DNA from: Aquabacterium sp. A7-Y
GTDB taxonomy: Bacteria; Pseudomonadota; Gammaproteobacteria; Burkholderiales; Burkholderiaceae_C
Reading direction: 5' to 3'
DNA: 64,000 bases
NCBI RefSeq assembly: GCF_026153205.1
Contig: NZ_JAPFBW010000010.1
Location: 124,001 to 188,000, forward strand
In this document: one piece after another, positions 1 through 7,586 of the stretch
Position numbering within the stretch: the first letter of the stretch is position 1
Layout: each line of letters begins with the position of its first letter
Made by a program: the position numbers and the translations under genes
The notes under the pieces: generated by a model
The model's database searches: none
What the model saw: the letters and a program-made list of their open reading frames with translations, nothing else
What the model was told of the DNA's origin: nothing

Positions 1-366
1 CGTGCACGCCTGGCGAACGGTGAGCCGGTGGTCGCGGCCCAGATGTTGAGCGGGATACGCCTCGAACATCCGGAGTTCAGGGTGGAGGCCCTGACGCTGC
101 AGCTGGCACAAGCGCTGGCGCGGAGTGGGCAAGCGGACGCGGCGCGCACGGAGTTCGCGGCCGCCGTCAACCGCTTCGGCAGCGTAGACGCGCGTGCGGA
201 ATACGCGATCTGGGCCGCCTCGGTCGGTGACCTTCAGACCGCCCGCACCTTGCGCCAGGAACTGGAGCAGGCCTGGAAGCACTGGCCCCGCCATGCCCGC
301 TCGCTGCACCGTCCGCTGTTGCGGCGGGTGGACGACGCTTTGGCAGCAGCGGCGCCGAAGGCCTGA
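1..366 (+). CDS. TPR-like protein, C-terminal part (5' truncated by window)
   Basis: The reading frame is already open at base 1, so the start lies outside the window; about 121 residues are visible. The sequence is Ala/Leu/Arg-rich and helical, with the pattern of tetratricopeptide units (for example LALAQALARSGQADAARTEF-like spacing of small and large residues) followed by a conserved-looking tail, WKHWPRHARSLHRPLLRR. TPR proteins act as protein-interaction scaffolds; the partner cannot be told from this fragment. The last helix ends in AAAAPKA before a TGA stop. No neighbour on the same strand follows for more than 3 kb, so operon context is unknown. Confidence 0.6.
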   Translation, partial: RARLANGEPVVAAQMLSGIRLEHPEFRVEALTLQLAQALARSGQADAARTEFAAAVNRFGSVDARAEYAIWAASVGDLQTARTLRQELEQAWKHWPRHARSLHRPLLRRVDDALAAAAPKA

Positions 367-467
367 ATCGGCCGCTCAAACCGGCTGTTCGCCGGCAGCC
401 TGCGCGCGGGCCAGCGAGCCAGGCTGGGTTCGTGCAGGGCTCGTCGGGTGACGCCGACGCGTCAAGT

Positions 468-652
468 TCAGGTGAGCGAAGACGCCAGGGCGCCCTCCCG
501 GCCTCTGCGGCGGGCAACCACGCCGAGGGCTGCAAGACCCGTCGCCAGCAAGGCATAGGTCTGGGGCTCCGGAACCGGTGCGGCACTCGTGGTTGCAGTC
601 CTCTTACCAGGACATTCCGAAGGGCGGCTCGATCCGGCCGCCGACCCTCTCG
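468..652 (-). pseudogene. Orphan PEP-CTERM sorting tail (gene remnant)
   Basis: On the minus strand this frame encodes a near-perfect PEP-CTERM anchor: VPEPQTYALLATGLAALG, then VVARRRGR and a short tail to the stop at 468-470. The VPEP motif, the single hydrophobic helix and the Arg cluster are the three hallmarks of substrates of the exosortase/EpsH system, which sorts proteins to the envelope surface in exopolysaccharide-producing Gram-negatives. An in-frame stop lies just upstream (about 653-655) and no signal peptide or ectodomain precedes the tail, so only the 3' end of a former gene remains. It overlaps, in another frame, the end of the deaminase-like remnant, which suggests a recombination junction around 600-650. 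Confidence 0.6.
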
Positions 653-930
653 ATCAATGCCCGGCAGGTCTGGCAGACATAGGAGCGGGAACCCGACTTC
701 GTGTCGTAGTGCGCGCCGACCACCGCCCGGCTCCAGCGCAGGCCGCGCGCGCCCCGCTCGATGAGGTACATCGCGATGTTCTCTTCGGCGTGCGGCTTTT
801 GTCCCTTCAGGCCGAGTCCGGTTCCCGGTTCCGCTGGGCCAGCGGGAATCGGAGGTTCGGCGGAAGTTGCCTTTGTCGCTCTACTGGCCGGAATGACGAC
901 CCGTTGTGATCTTTTGCATCGCTGTCGCGA
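604..930 (-). pseudogene. Deaminase-fold toxin remnant (HAE...CxxC)
   Basis: The minus-strand frame from 930 to the TAA at 604 encodes about 108 residues with the zinc-binding signature of the nucleic-acid deaminase superfamily: KPHAEENIAMYL (His-Ala-Glu at 792-784) and, 40 residues on, SYVCQTCRALIERVGG (Cys-x-x-Cys at 675-664), then IEPPFGMSW at the C-terminus. This arrangement is typical of C-terminal toxin domains of polymorphic toxins (Rhs, CDI, T6SS cargo). There is no ATG, GTG or TTG upstream of the HAE motif in this frame and an in-frame TGA sits at 931-933, so it is probably a detached toxin tip rather than an intact gene. An ATG at 771 would give a 55-residue product lacking the His-Glu half of the site. 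Subfamily not assigned. Confidence 0.5.
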
Positions 931-1126
931 TCAGTTGATCCGACCCCATCTCTAAGGCGTCGGCGAGCGCAAAAATGGTGAGCAAGCTGGGCACCGCTTC
1001 GCCGCGTTCGATGCGGCTGACCTGGTTCAGGTGCAGGCCTGCGCGCAGCGCAAGATCCCCTTGCGTGAGACCGCGCTGTCTGCGTTCAACACGGACGGTA
1101 TCGCCGAAGGCCTGAGTGCAGTTCAT
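881..1126 (-). CDS. XRE-family small DNA-binding regulator
   Basis: 81 residues, almost entirely one Cro/C1-type helix-turn-helix (residues about 7-64): RQRGLTQGDLALRAGLHLNQ followed by VSRIERGEAVPSLLTIF is the classic HTH_XRE pattern, with recognition helix LHLNQVSRIE. It should act as a dimeric transcription regulator in the cytoplasm, binding a short palindrome. It is a close paralogue of the next gene upstream (1222-1470), same strand, about 95 bp apart. Its 3' end overlaps the open deaminase-like remnant. With no toxin kinase or nuclease next to it, its target is unknown; it could be an orphan antitoxin or immunity-repressor type protein. Confidence 0.8.
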   Translation of the reverse strand: MNCTQAFGDTVRVERRQRGLTQGDLALRAGLHLNQVSRIERGEAVPSLLTIFALADALEMGSDQLIATAMQKITTGRHSGQ

Positions 1127-1221
1127 GGGCGAAGGCAGACCAGAAAATGTTGGTCGAACAGTGCTATCGGTGATGGGCTGGCCTCACGCTGCCTGCCGAA
1201 TGATCCGCAGGGCCTACATCA

Positions 1222-1470
1222 CTAGAACTTCGAAGTCCGCCGTCCGGCCGTGATTTTCTCCATCACCCTCGTGACGAGGGCATCCGGTCGCACCTCCAGG
1301 GCATCTGCAATCGCAAAGACCGTGACCAAGGAAGGGACCGATGTGGCGCGCTCCAGGCGGCTGATCTGGTTGAAGTGCAAGCCGGATCGCAAGGCGAGAT
1401 CGTTTTGGGTCAGCCCGCGCTGTAGACGCAGCTCGCGCACGACGACGCCGAAGGCCTCGGGACAGTCCAT
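1222..1470 (-). CDS. XRE-family small DNA-binding regulator (paralogue)
   Basis: 82 residues from the ATG at 1470; a longer frame runs upstream, but this start aligns exactly with the start of the neighbouring paralogue (MDCPEAFG versus MNCTQAFG). The HTH_XRE domain covers LQRGLTQNDLALRSGLHFNQ and ISRLERATSVPSLVTVF. The C-terminus VMEKITAGRRTSKF matches the paralogue's MQKITTGRHSGQ, so the two arose by tandem duplication and then diverged. Both point away from selO, which lies upstream on the same strand about 120 bp off. Function as a regulator is secure by family; operator and targets are not visible. Confidence 0.8.
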   Translation of the reverse strand: MDCPEAFGVVVRELRLQRGLTQNDLALRSGLHFNQISRLERATSVPSLVTVFAIADALEVRPDALVTRVMEKITAGRRTSKF

Positions 1471-1591
1471 GAATTGCCACCCCCAAAAAACCGCTGGCAA
1501 TTCTGTTGGTCCGCGACATGCCCTTCTAAGCATGCATGGTTAGGGAGAGGACGGCATGCCGGACTGCCCGGCCCATGAGATCTCCAGCGGA

Positions 1592-3148
1592 TCAGGTTCC
1601 GCAGAAGGTCTTGTAGCAGCTCGTCAGTGCCTGAGGTGCCGGCTCGGCATACCGGGCGTGCTCCGGCGTTTCCCGATACGGATCTGCGATGGCCTTCAGC
1701 ATGGCGTTGAACAGCGTAAGGTCGTCGCTGCCGGAGGCCGCCGCCAGCGCCTCCTCGACCAGGTGGTTGCGCGGAATCAGCCACGGGTTGACGCGCCGCA
1801 TGCGCACCGCGCGGCGGCTGCCGCCCGCCGCCGCGTCCTGGTCCTCGCGTTCGCAACGGGCTCGCCAGCGCTGCAGCCATGCATCGAGTCCTGCAGTGTC
1901 GGCGAACAGGCCGCGCAGCGGTGCCTCGTTGCCCTCGGCCGCGTCGGCGAGCCGCCGCCAACCCAGCGTGAAATCGATCTCCTGCCCGGACAGCAGGGTC
2001 AGCCAATCGTCGGCCAGCGCCAGGTCGTGATCGTCATCGTCCGGGCTGGATTGCTGGAGGCCGAGCTTGTCACGCTGGCGCTTCAGGAAAGCCGCCTGGT
2101 ACAGCGCCGGGAAGTCGTCGATCACCTCGGTGGCCTGCGCCACGGCCCGGGCCACGGCCGGCTCGGACTCGTCCTCCGCGATCAGCGGCAGCAGCGTCTC
2201 GGCGAAGCGCGCCAGGTTCCAGCGTGCGATGAGCGGCTGGTTCCCGAAGGCGTAGCGACCCCTGGTGTCGATCGAGCTGAACACGGTCTGCGGGTCGTAG
2301 GCCTCGAGGAAGGCGCAGGGCCCATAGTCGATGGTCTCCCCGGAGAGTGACATGTTGTCGGTGTTCATCACGCCATGGATGAAGCCGACGCTCATCCACT
2401 GCGCAATGAGGCTGGCTTGCCGCTGCGCCACCTGGCGCAGCAGTCCGAGGTAGCGGTCGGGCATGCCGGCCAGTTCGGCGTCATGACGCGCGATGGTGTA
2501 GTCCGCCAGCGTCCGCAGCCGCTCGATGTCGCCGCGTGCCGAAAAGAACTCGAAGGTGCCGACGCGCAGATGGCTGGATGCGACCCGCGTCAGCACAGCG
2601 CCGGGCAGCGAGTCCTCCCGATAGACCACTTCGCCGGTCGCCGCAGCGGCCAGGGCACGCGTCGTGGGTATGCCGAGCGCAAACATCGCCTCGCCGATCA
2701 ACACCTCCCGCAGCATCGGCCCGATCGCCGCCTTGCCGTCGCCACCACGCGAGAACGGCGTGCGCCCGGAGCCCTTCAGCGCAATGTCCCGGCGCCGGCC
2801 GTGCCGGTCGATCACCTCCCCCAGCAGCAGCGCACGGCCGTCGCCCAGCTGAGGAGAAAAGCCGCCGAACTGGTGTCCGGCATAGGCCTGCGCCAGAGGC
2901 TCCGCGCCCTCCGGGACGGCATTGCCGGCGAAGATGGCGGCCCCCTCCGGGCTGTCGAGCGCGGCCGCATCGAGCCCCAGTTCGACCGCCAATTCACGGT
3001 TCAGGAACAGCAGCCGAGGGGCCGGCACGGCCGCTGGCTGGCAGCGGGCGTAGAAGCCCGGCAGCTCGCGTGCGTAGGTGTTGTCGAAAGGGATGCCGAT
3101 GGACACGGAACTCCCTCCAGGCTGTGCCACGGGGTCCGGTGGGTTCAT
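1592..3148 (-). CDS. selO: Protein adenylyltransferase SelO (YdiU family)
   Basis: 518 residues, full length for the SelO/YdiU/UPF0061 pseudokinase family, which transfers AMP from ATP to Ser/Thr/Tyr of redox proteins. Recognisable motifs: YARELPGFY near the N-terminus, AGHQFGGFSPQLGDGRALLLGE-type glycine-rich loop (about 90-112), LKGSGRTPFSRGGDGKAAIG (about 124-143), the metal/catalytic segment GVMNTDNMSLSGETIDYGP (about 259-277) and AFGNQPLIARWNLARF. It ends in TFCGT, with a cysteine where some eukaryotic homologues carry selenocysteine. The start codon overlaps the stop of a small upstream frame by ATGA, suggesting translational coupling. Known members work in oxidative-stress responses. 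Confidence 0.93.
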   Translation of the reverse strand: MNPPDPVAQPGGSSVSIGIPFDNTYARELPGFYARCQPAAVPAPRLLFLNRELAVELGLDAAALDSPEGAAIFAGNAVPEGAEPLAQAYAGHQFGGFSPQLGDGRALLLGEVIDRHGRRRDIALKGSGRTPFSRGGDGKAAIGPMLREVLIGEAMFALGIPTTRALAAAATGEVVYREDSLPGAVLTRVASSHLRVGTFEFFSARGDIERLRTLADYTIARHDAELAGMPDRYLGLLRQVAQRQASLIAQWMSVGFIHGVMNTDNMSLSGETIDYGPCAFLEAYDPQTVFSSIDTRGRYAFGNQPLIARWNLARFAETLLPLIAEDESEPAVARAVAQATEVIDDFPALYQAAFLKRQRDKLGLQQSSPDDDDHDLALADDWLTLLSGQEIDFTLGWRRLADAAEGNEAPLRGLFADTAGLDAWLQRWRARCEREDQDAAAGGSRRAVRMRRVNPWLIPRNHLVEEALAAASGSDDLTLFNAMLKAIADPYRETPEHARYAEPAPQALTSCYKTFCGT

Positions 3149-3522
3149 GCTGAGTTCCTGTCGTCGTCGAAAGGCCCGCGAGCAGGCCGTGCCCTGGGCT
3201 CGTATGCATTATCTCTGGGCAACTTGAATGCCGGGGCGGCCGGAGCTGCCGGGCGAGAAGCGAGGGGCAGCAACTCCCCGATGCTGAAGAAGTACCAACT
3301 ACCCTCTTCTGTAGCTCGTACGAGGTACCCCCGGCCAATCGCCGGCTTGCTCCTTGGCGGCGCAAGGTCGTCGGTTGACAGTGCTCCGGCGCAGCGGTCC
3401 CAGCACGCCGCTTGCATGCTCGATACGGCCACCCGCTCACGCAAGGTCGACTTGATCGCCACGGCGGGAACAGGCTTGCGTCCCACCTTCCACCCACGCC
3501 CGTCCTGCACCGGGATATTCAA
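3145..3522 (-). CDS. Hypothetical protein upstream of selO
   Basis: 125 residues if the ATG at 3522 is used; an internal Met (MQAACWDRCAG) is an alternative. I do not recognise a family. The middle part, RGYLVRATEEGSWYFFSIGE followed by LLPLASRP, looks like a compact beta-rich fold rather than random translation; the C-terminal 35 residues are Pro/Arg/Ala-rich and less convincing. Its stop overlaps the selO start (TGA inside ATGA), which argues for a real, translationally coupled upstream gene. Against it: the plus strand just beyond carries the leader of the next gene, and homologues cannot be checked here. Confidence 0.4.
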   Translation of the reverse strand: MNIPVQDGRGWKVGRKPVPAVAIKSTLRERVAVSSMQAACWDRCAGALSTDDLAPPRSKPAIGRGYLVRATEEGSWYFFSIGELLPLASRPAAPAAPAFKLPRDNAYEPRARPARGPFDDDRNSA

Positions 3523-3533
3523 GGAGCCTCAGC

Positions 3534-3902
3534 ATGATCCGTCCAACTCTCCTCCAACTTTCCTTGTCCGTCACCATCGCCGCGCTGACCACCACGGTCG
3601 CCGCTCAGTCGGGCCAGAGCACGGGTACCAGCATGGAAAGCGGCCCGGCGCCCGGCACCAACGTCCGCATGAATACGCAGGGCAGCGCGGGCACCACCAC
3701 CACCGGCAGCGGCAGATCGACCGGCGGTGCCGCCTCCGGTCCGACCGGTACGCAGGACTCGGCCACCCCGGCGGGCTCCGGCTCGCAGGGCGCAGCTGCC
3801 GCGGGCAACGCGAAGAAGAAGCGCCCTTCCGGCAGCGGTACCGGGACGACGGGAGGCAGCTCGGGCAGCGCTACGAACACCAACACCAGCGACCGTCAGT
3901 GA
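3534..3902 (+). CDS. Secreted Ser/Thr/Gly-rich low-complexity protein
   Basis: 122 residues. The N-terminus MIRPTLLQLSLSVTIAALTTTVAAQ is a clear Sec signal peptide with cleavage after VAA or AAQ. The rest is a low-complexity Gly/Ser/Thr/Ala-rich chain with no Cys and no aromatic core, interrupted by one basic patch, NAKKKRPSGS. A Shine-Dalgarno AAGGAG lies 8 bases before the ATG. Such proteins are probably disordered in the periplasm or outside the cell; function unknown. It is the first of a run of exported proteins on this strand (3.5-8.0 kb). Confidence 0.65.
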   Translation: MIRPTLLQLSLSVTIAALTTTVAAQSGQSTGTSMESGPAPGTNVRMNTQGSAGTTTTGSGRSTGGAASGPTGTQDSATPAGSGSQGAAAAGNAKKKRPSGSGTGTTGGSSGSATNTNTSDRQ

Positions 3903-4142
3903 GCTGCGGCCTGCGGGTCGAAGGAGCAGTTCGAAAAACTCGTATCACAGCTTCAGGACCGGCGGGCCGGGTCACCGGTCGGCTCGCCAGGTGAGCTGCC
4001 GCCTCAGCCGCCCGAGAGGGCGCTGACGTCGATACATGCCATTACCGGGAGCACGGTGCAGCCCGCATGCTCGCCGCCATCACGCACAAGAACCAGGAGG
4101 CGACTCTTCTTGCTGCCGGCGCGGCACGAAGAGCGAGACACC

Positions 4143-5279
4143 ATGACCCTCGTTCCCAAACCATCGCTACGGTTGCCTTTGTTCGCCTTGAGTTTCGGGG
4201 CGGCGGCAGCGCTCGCCTGGCATGTGCTGACCCAGGAGACGGCGACGCCCGCGCCTGTGGCACCGCCGCAAGGATCGACGCCCGCGGCCCCTGGATCAGC
4301 CGTCGTGCCCTTCCCGGCCGCCGCGGGACCCCGAGGGATGGTGGGGGCGGAACCGGTCACACCTGCCGGCCAGGTGGCCTACGACCGCGCCCTGCAAAGT
4401 TACCGGCGCCTCGCCGGAAAGTGGCAGGACAAGGCCGGAACGGACAGCGTGGCCCTGGACGAACTGCAGGACAGCCTGGCCCGCGACCCGGCCCTGAAGA
4501 CAGCGCTGATGCAGCGCCTGAGGGCCGGCGCGGACCCGATTGAAAAACGCTTGATCAAGACGCTGCTGTCCGGCCTGCCCGCTCCCGAGCAGCTCGCCTT
4601 CTCGCAACAGCTGCTCGCCAGCGCCGACGCCACGCAGCGGCGCGACGGTTTCGAGCTGGTGCTGCAGCTGCCCGCCTCGCAGCAGCGGGACCAGCAGCTG
4701 GCGCAGGCACTGGGGCGCGAGCAGGACCGCGGGGTCCTGCTGAGCGCCATGGCCACGCTGACGAAACCCGAGGACGGTCCCGCCACCGAGGCGCACGCGC
4801 TGGTTCAGCAACTCCAGGTCCTGGCCGGGCACCCTGACACGGCAGTGCGCAGCGCGGGCCTGCAGGCCTTGTCGGTGTGGGACCCGAGCGTGCAGACCGA
4901 CGCCACGCTGCGCCTGGCCTTGTGGGACCCCAGTGAAGACATCCGGATCGCCGCTGCCGACAGCATCGCGGGCAACACGCGACGCGCCGAAGCGATGAAG
5001 GCCGACCTGACGGCCGTCGCCGGCAACACGAGCGAGAGTCCGGTCGCCCGCCAGGCTGCCTTGCTTGCGCTGCAGGGCATCCCGCTCGACGAGATGGAAG
5101 CCAGCGCCTTCACCCAGGTGATGCTCGAACTGCAGGCGCAAGAACCTCGGGACAGCGACTCGCTTTCGGAAGGCGACACAAGCTGGGACAGCGACTCCCC
5201 CTCGGACGACGACGAATCCGCCTCGGAGGGCGACTCGCCCTCCGAAGGCGAACCGCCCTCGGGCAGCGACGCGCCCTGA
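4143..5279 (+). CDS. Membrane-anchored HEAT-like repeat protein with acidic tail
   Basis: 378 residues from the ATG at 4143 (the frame is open further upstream, but only this start gives a proper N-terminus). Residues about 10-30 (LPLFALSFGAAAALAWHVL) form a signal anchor, followed by a Pro/Ala-rich linker. The body (about 80-320) is all-helical with repeated LLSGLP, LQALSVWDP, RIAAADSIAG, RQAALLALQG units spaced like HEAT/armadillo repeats. The final 40 residues are an acidic Ser/Asp/Glu repeat with several SEGDS or PSEGE units. It probably works as a periplasmic scaffold; no enzymatic motif is visible. Neighbours are also exported proteins but each has its own leader. Confidence 0.6.
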   Translation: MTLVPKPSLRLPLFALSFGAAAALAWHVLTQETATPAPVAPPQGSTPAAPGSAVVPFPAAAGPRGMVGAEPVTPAGQVAYDRALQSYRRLAGKWQDKAGTDSVALDELQDSLARDPALKTALMQRLRAGADPIEKRLIKTLLSGLPAPEQLAFSQQLLASADATQRRDGFELVLQLPASQQRDQQLAQALGREQDRGVLLSAMATLTKPEDGPATEAHALVQQLQVLAGHPDTAVRSAGLQALSVWDPSVQTDATLRLALWDPSEDIRIAAADSIAGNTRRAEAMKADLTAVAGNTSESPVARQAALLALQGIPLDEMEASAFTQVMLELQAQEPRDSDSLSEGDTSWDSDSPSDDDESASEGDSPSEGEPPSGSDAP

Positions 5280-5444
5280 GTACCCGGCACGACGTCGCGG
5301 CACACCGTCCTGCCGCTGGCTCTGTCGTGCCATGAAGTTCACATCAGAAGTTTTCAGTTCTCAACTTTGAGATCCGCAGTATCCGTCGGGCGTTGGTTGT
5401 CCCCGGTGGCTCAACTCTCACATACAACAGTACGGAGGCCACGC

Positions 5445-6704
5445 ATGCACCTTTCCCTGCCTGATACAAACCTCAGGAGACGGCTCGGCCTGCTCGCCGC
5501 GCTGTCCCTCCCGCTGACGCTGCTCTACAGCGCACCGGCAGCGGCCGGGACCTGCACCCAGCGCACCGAGCGCCATACCGACCCCAACACCGGCCAGACC
5601 TGGCAAAAGGCCTTTCATTGCACCAATGCCGCCGGTGCGACGATGTATGCCGGCCCGAACGACAGCACGCCGGTGGCAACGATGAAGACGACCCAGAGCT
5701 GGTTCGTCTGCTGGCGTCGTGGCGAGCGGCATGCGGGCAACAACAATGTCTGGTACTACTCCCAGGGCGATACCTCGCGCTCGGGGTGGGCCGCGCGCAA
5801 GTCCTGGGGTTACATGCCGGCCGTCAAACTCACGACCAGCGTCGATCCGGCCCCGGGCATGCCGGAGTGCCGCCCCGACCTGTGGCAAGCGGAAAAGAAG
5901 GTCTCCGACCCGAACACCGGCAAGAGCTGGTCCACCGTCTGGTACGGCCGCAACGACGCCGGCGTCAAGCTCTACCGCGATGCCGACACCAAGATCACGA
6001 CCGGCTACCTCGACAGCACGACCAGCTGGTTCGTCTGCTACAAGCGCGGCGCGACCCATGCGGGCGGCAACAATGTCTGGTACTACACGCAAGGCGATCG
6101 CGCGACCTCCCAGTACAAATCGCGCCGCGGCTGGGGCTACATGCCCGCGACCAACCTCCATGCCCGCAAGGACCCCTACGACAGCATCCCGGCGTGCCCG
6201 TCGAGCACCAGCAAGCCACCGTCCCCCCCGCCGCCGAAGGGCGACTACGTGCTGCCGCTGCCGCTCGCAGCCTTCGAGCGCACCATCGGCTCGCTCAAGC
6301 AGCACCACTGGAGCAACAACTACTGGGCCATCGACCTGATGGTGCCGACCGGCACACCGGTCTATTCAGTCAGCGCCGGTGTCGTCAGCAACTACTCGAA
6401 AGGCAGCTGCGGCAACGGGATGAACATCAAGGGCGACGACGGCCTGTCCTATCTCTACTGTCATGGCAGCCGGTATGTGGGCGTGGGGCCGGGAGAGCGC
6501 GTTCGCCCCGGGCAATTGATCCTCTACTCCGGCAACACCGGGCAGTCCGGCGCGCCGCACCTGCACCTCGAAATCAAGAAGTGGGCCGGCAGCTGGAGTA
6601 CGTCGAAGGCCTATTGCTCGCAGCGCTTCCTGCGCGCGATCCACCGGGGCCAGCCGCAGAGCCCGACCAAGTTCCCCGCCAAGGGGAACTGCAAGGCGCC
6701 CTGA
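5445..6704 (+). CDS. Secreted M23-family metallopeptidase with duplicated N-terminal module
   Basis: 419 residues from the ATG at 5445, giving signal peptide LGLLAALSLPLTLLYSAPAAA. Two tandem modules of about 100 residues follow; each has the pattern SWFVC(W/Y)(K/R)RG..HAG..NVWYY.QGD and ends in a WGYMPA block, so they look like paired cell-wall or SH3-like binding units. A Pro-rich linker leads to the C-terminal lysostaphin/LytM domain (about 300-400) with GTPVYSVSAGVVSNY, LSYLYCHGSRY and the PHLHLEIKK zinc/catalytic block. The usual HxGxD ligand block reads NNYWAIDLMVP, with Tyr where His normally stands; a nearby HHW may substitute. Probable peptidoglycan endopeptidase, exported. Confidence 0.85.
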   Translation: MHLSLPDTNLRRRLGLLAALSLPLTLLYSAPAAAGTCTQRTERHTDPNTGQTWQKAFHCTNAAGATMYAGPNDSTPVATMKTTQSWFVCWRRGERHAGNNNVWYYSQGDTSRSGWAARKSWGYMPAVKLTTSVDPAPGMPECRPDLWQAEKKVSDPNTGKSWSTVWYGRNDAGVKLYRDADTKITTGYLDSTTSWFVCYKRGATHAGGNNVWYYTQGDRATSQYKSRRGWGYMPATNLHARKDPYDSIPACPSSTSKPPSPPPPKGDYVLPLPLAAFERTIGSLKQHHWSNNYWAIDLMVPTGTPVYSVSAGVVSNYSKGSCGNGMNIKGDDGLSYLYCHGSRYVGVGPGERVRPGQLILYSGNTGQSGAPHLHLEIKKWAGSWSTSKAYCSQRFLRAIHRGQPQSPTKFPAKGNCKAP

Positions 6705-6929
6705 GCTGCGCCCGCTGCAGCGGCGATCCGCAATGAATCCAGAGGTTCAATAGCGCTCACCGCCGCGACAGCCGGCTGACCCCCATGGCTGCAGGCAGGA
6801 CACGACCCGGCATTGGACCAAGGTCGCATGTTCTGCTGCTGCCTGGGGTGCCACGATGACAAATCGGCGTTGCCGTGGCGACCGTCGCGGCAACCGTTCC
6901 CTTTTCGTCTATCGCGCGAGGTCTACGAC

Positions 6930-7390
6930 ATGGCTCGACCATCCTGGTGCCTTTTGGCCTTGTCCACGCTGCTGGTCCTCCAGGCCCACGCGCAGCAGTT
7001 TGTCCATCCGGCCCGCGGACAGACACCGGCGCAGCAGAAGAGCGACGAAGCCGCATGCCAAAGCTGGGCCATCCAACAGAGCGGCTTCGATCCCGCCCGG
7101 CAGCCTCCAGCCGCTGCAGCCGCCGCGTCGCCGACGACGCCCACGCAAACCACTCCCGGTGCCGGTGCTCGTGGCGCCATGAGAGGAGCCGTGGTCGGCG
7201 AGATCGTGGCTGACGACGCGGGCGCCGGCGCGGCAGCCGGCGCTGTCGCGGCGCGCGGACAGAGCAGGCGACAGAACGCCGCCGCACAGCAGGCCTCCGC
7301 TCAGCAGCAAGCCGCGCTGCAACAGCAGCAGCTTTCATTTGCAAGAGCTCGTGCCGCCTGCCTCGAAGGCGGGGCTACACCGTCAAGTGA
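6930..7390 (+). pseudogene. Glycine-zipper envelope protein, frameshifted near its 3' end
   Basis: From the ATG at 6930 the product has a signal peptide (LLALSTLLVLQAHAQ), a Cys-containing segment (DEAACQSWAIQQSGFDP), an Ala/Pro/Thr linker, a glycine-zipper helix (GAMRGAVVGEIVADDAGAGA then AAGAVAARGQ) and a Gln-rich coiled segment ending FARARAACLEG. The family normally ends in CLEGRGYTVK. Here the bases after CLEG read GGGGCTACACCGTCAAGTGA, which encodes RGYTVK and a stop at 7388-7390 only if one base is added near 7370. As sequenced, the frame misses that stop and runs on into the next gene. Either a one-base deletion or a sequencing error; it may still be functional. Confidence 0.65.
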
Positions 7391-7586
7391 CACCGGCCCT
7401 GAGGTTCTTTGCTTGCTGGAGCCCACCGGTGCATTGCAGCGTGTCGGTCCGGGCCGAAGGGCTGCCTTGCGGGCCTCTGGGTCTCGGGTGATCAACCTTT
7501 CCCCTTGCGCTGATGTGTCGCCCCTCCTCAGCGCCTATCGTAAGAGGGCTTCCAACCCTCGGACCTTCGTTGCTGGAGTGATAGAC

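Noticed and set aside
7371-7390. Programmed ribosomal frameshift in the glycine-zipper gene
   Set aside because: There is a G run but no convincing slippery heptamer plus stimulatory structure; a plain one-base indel or sequencing error is simpler.
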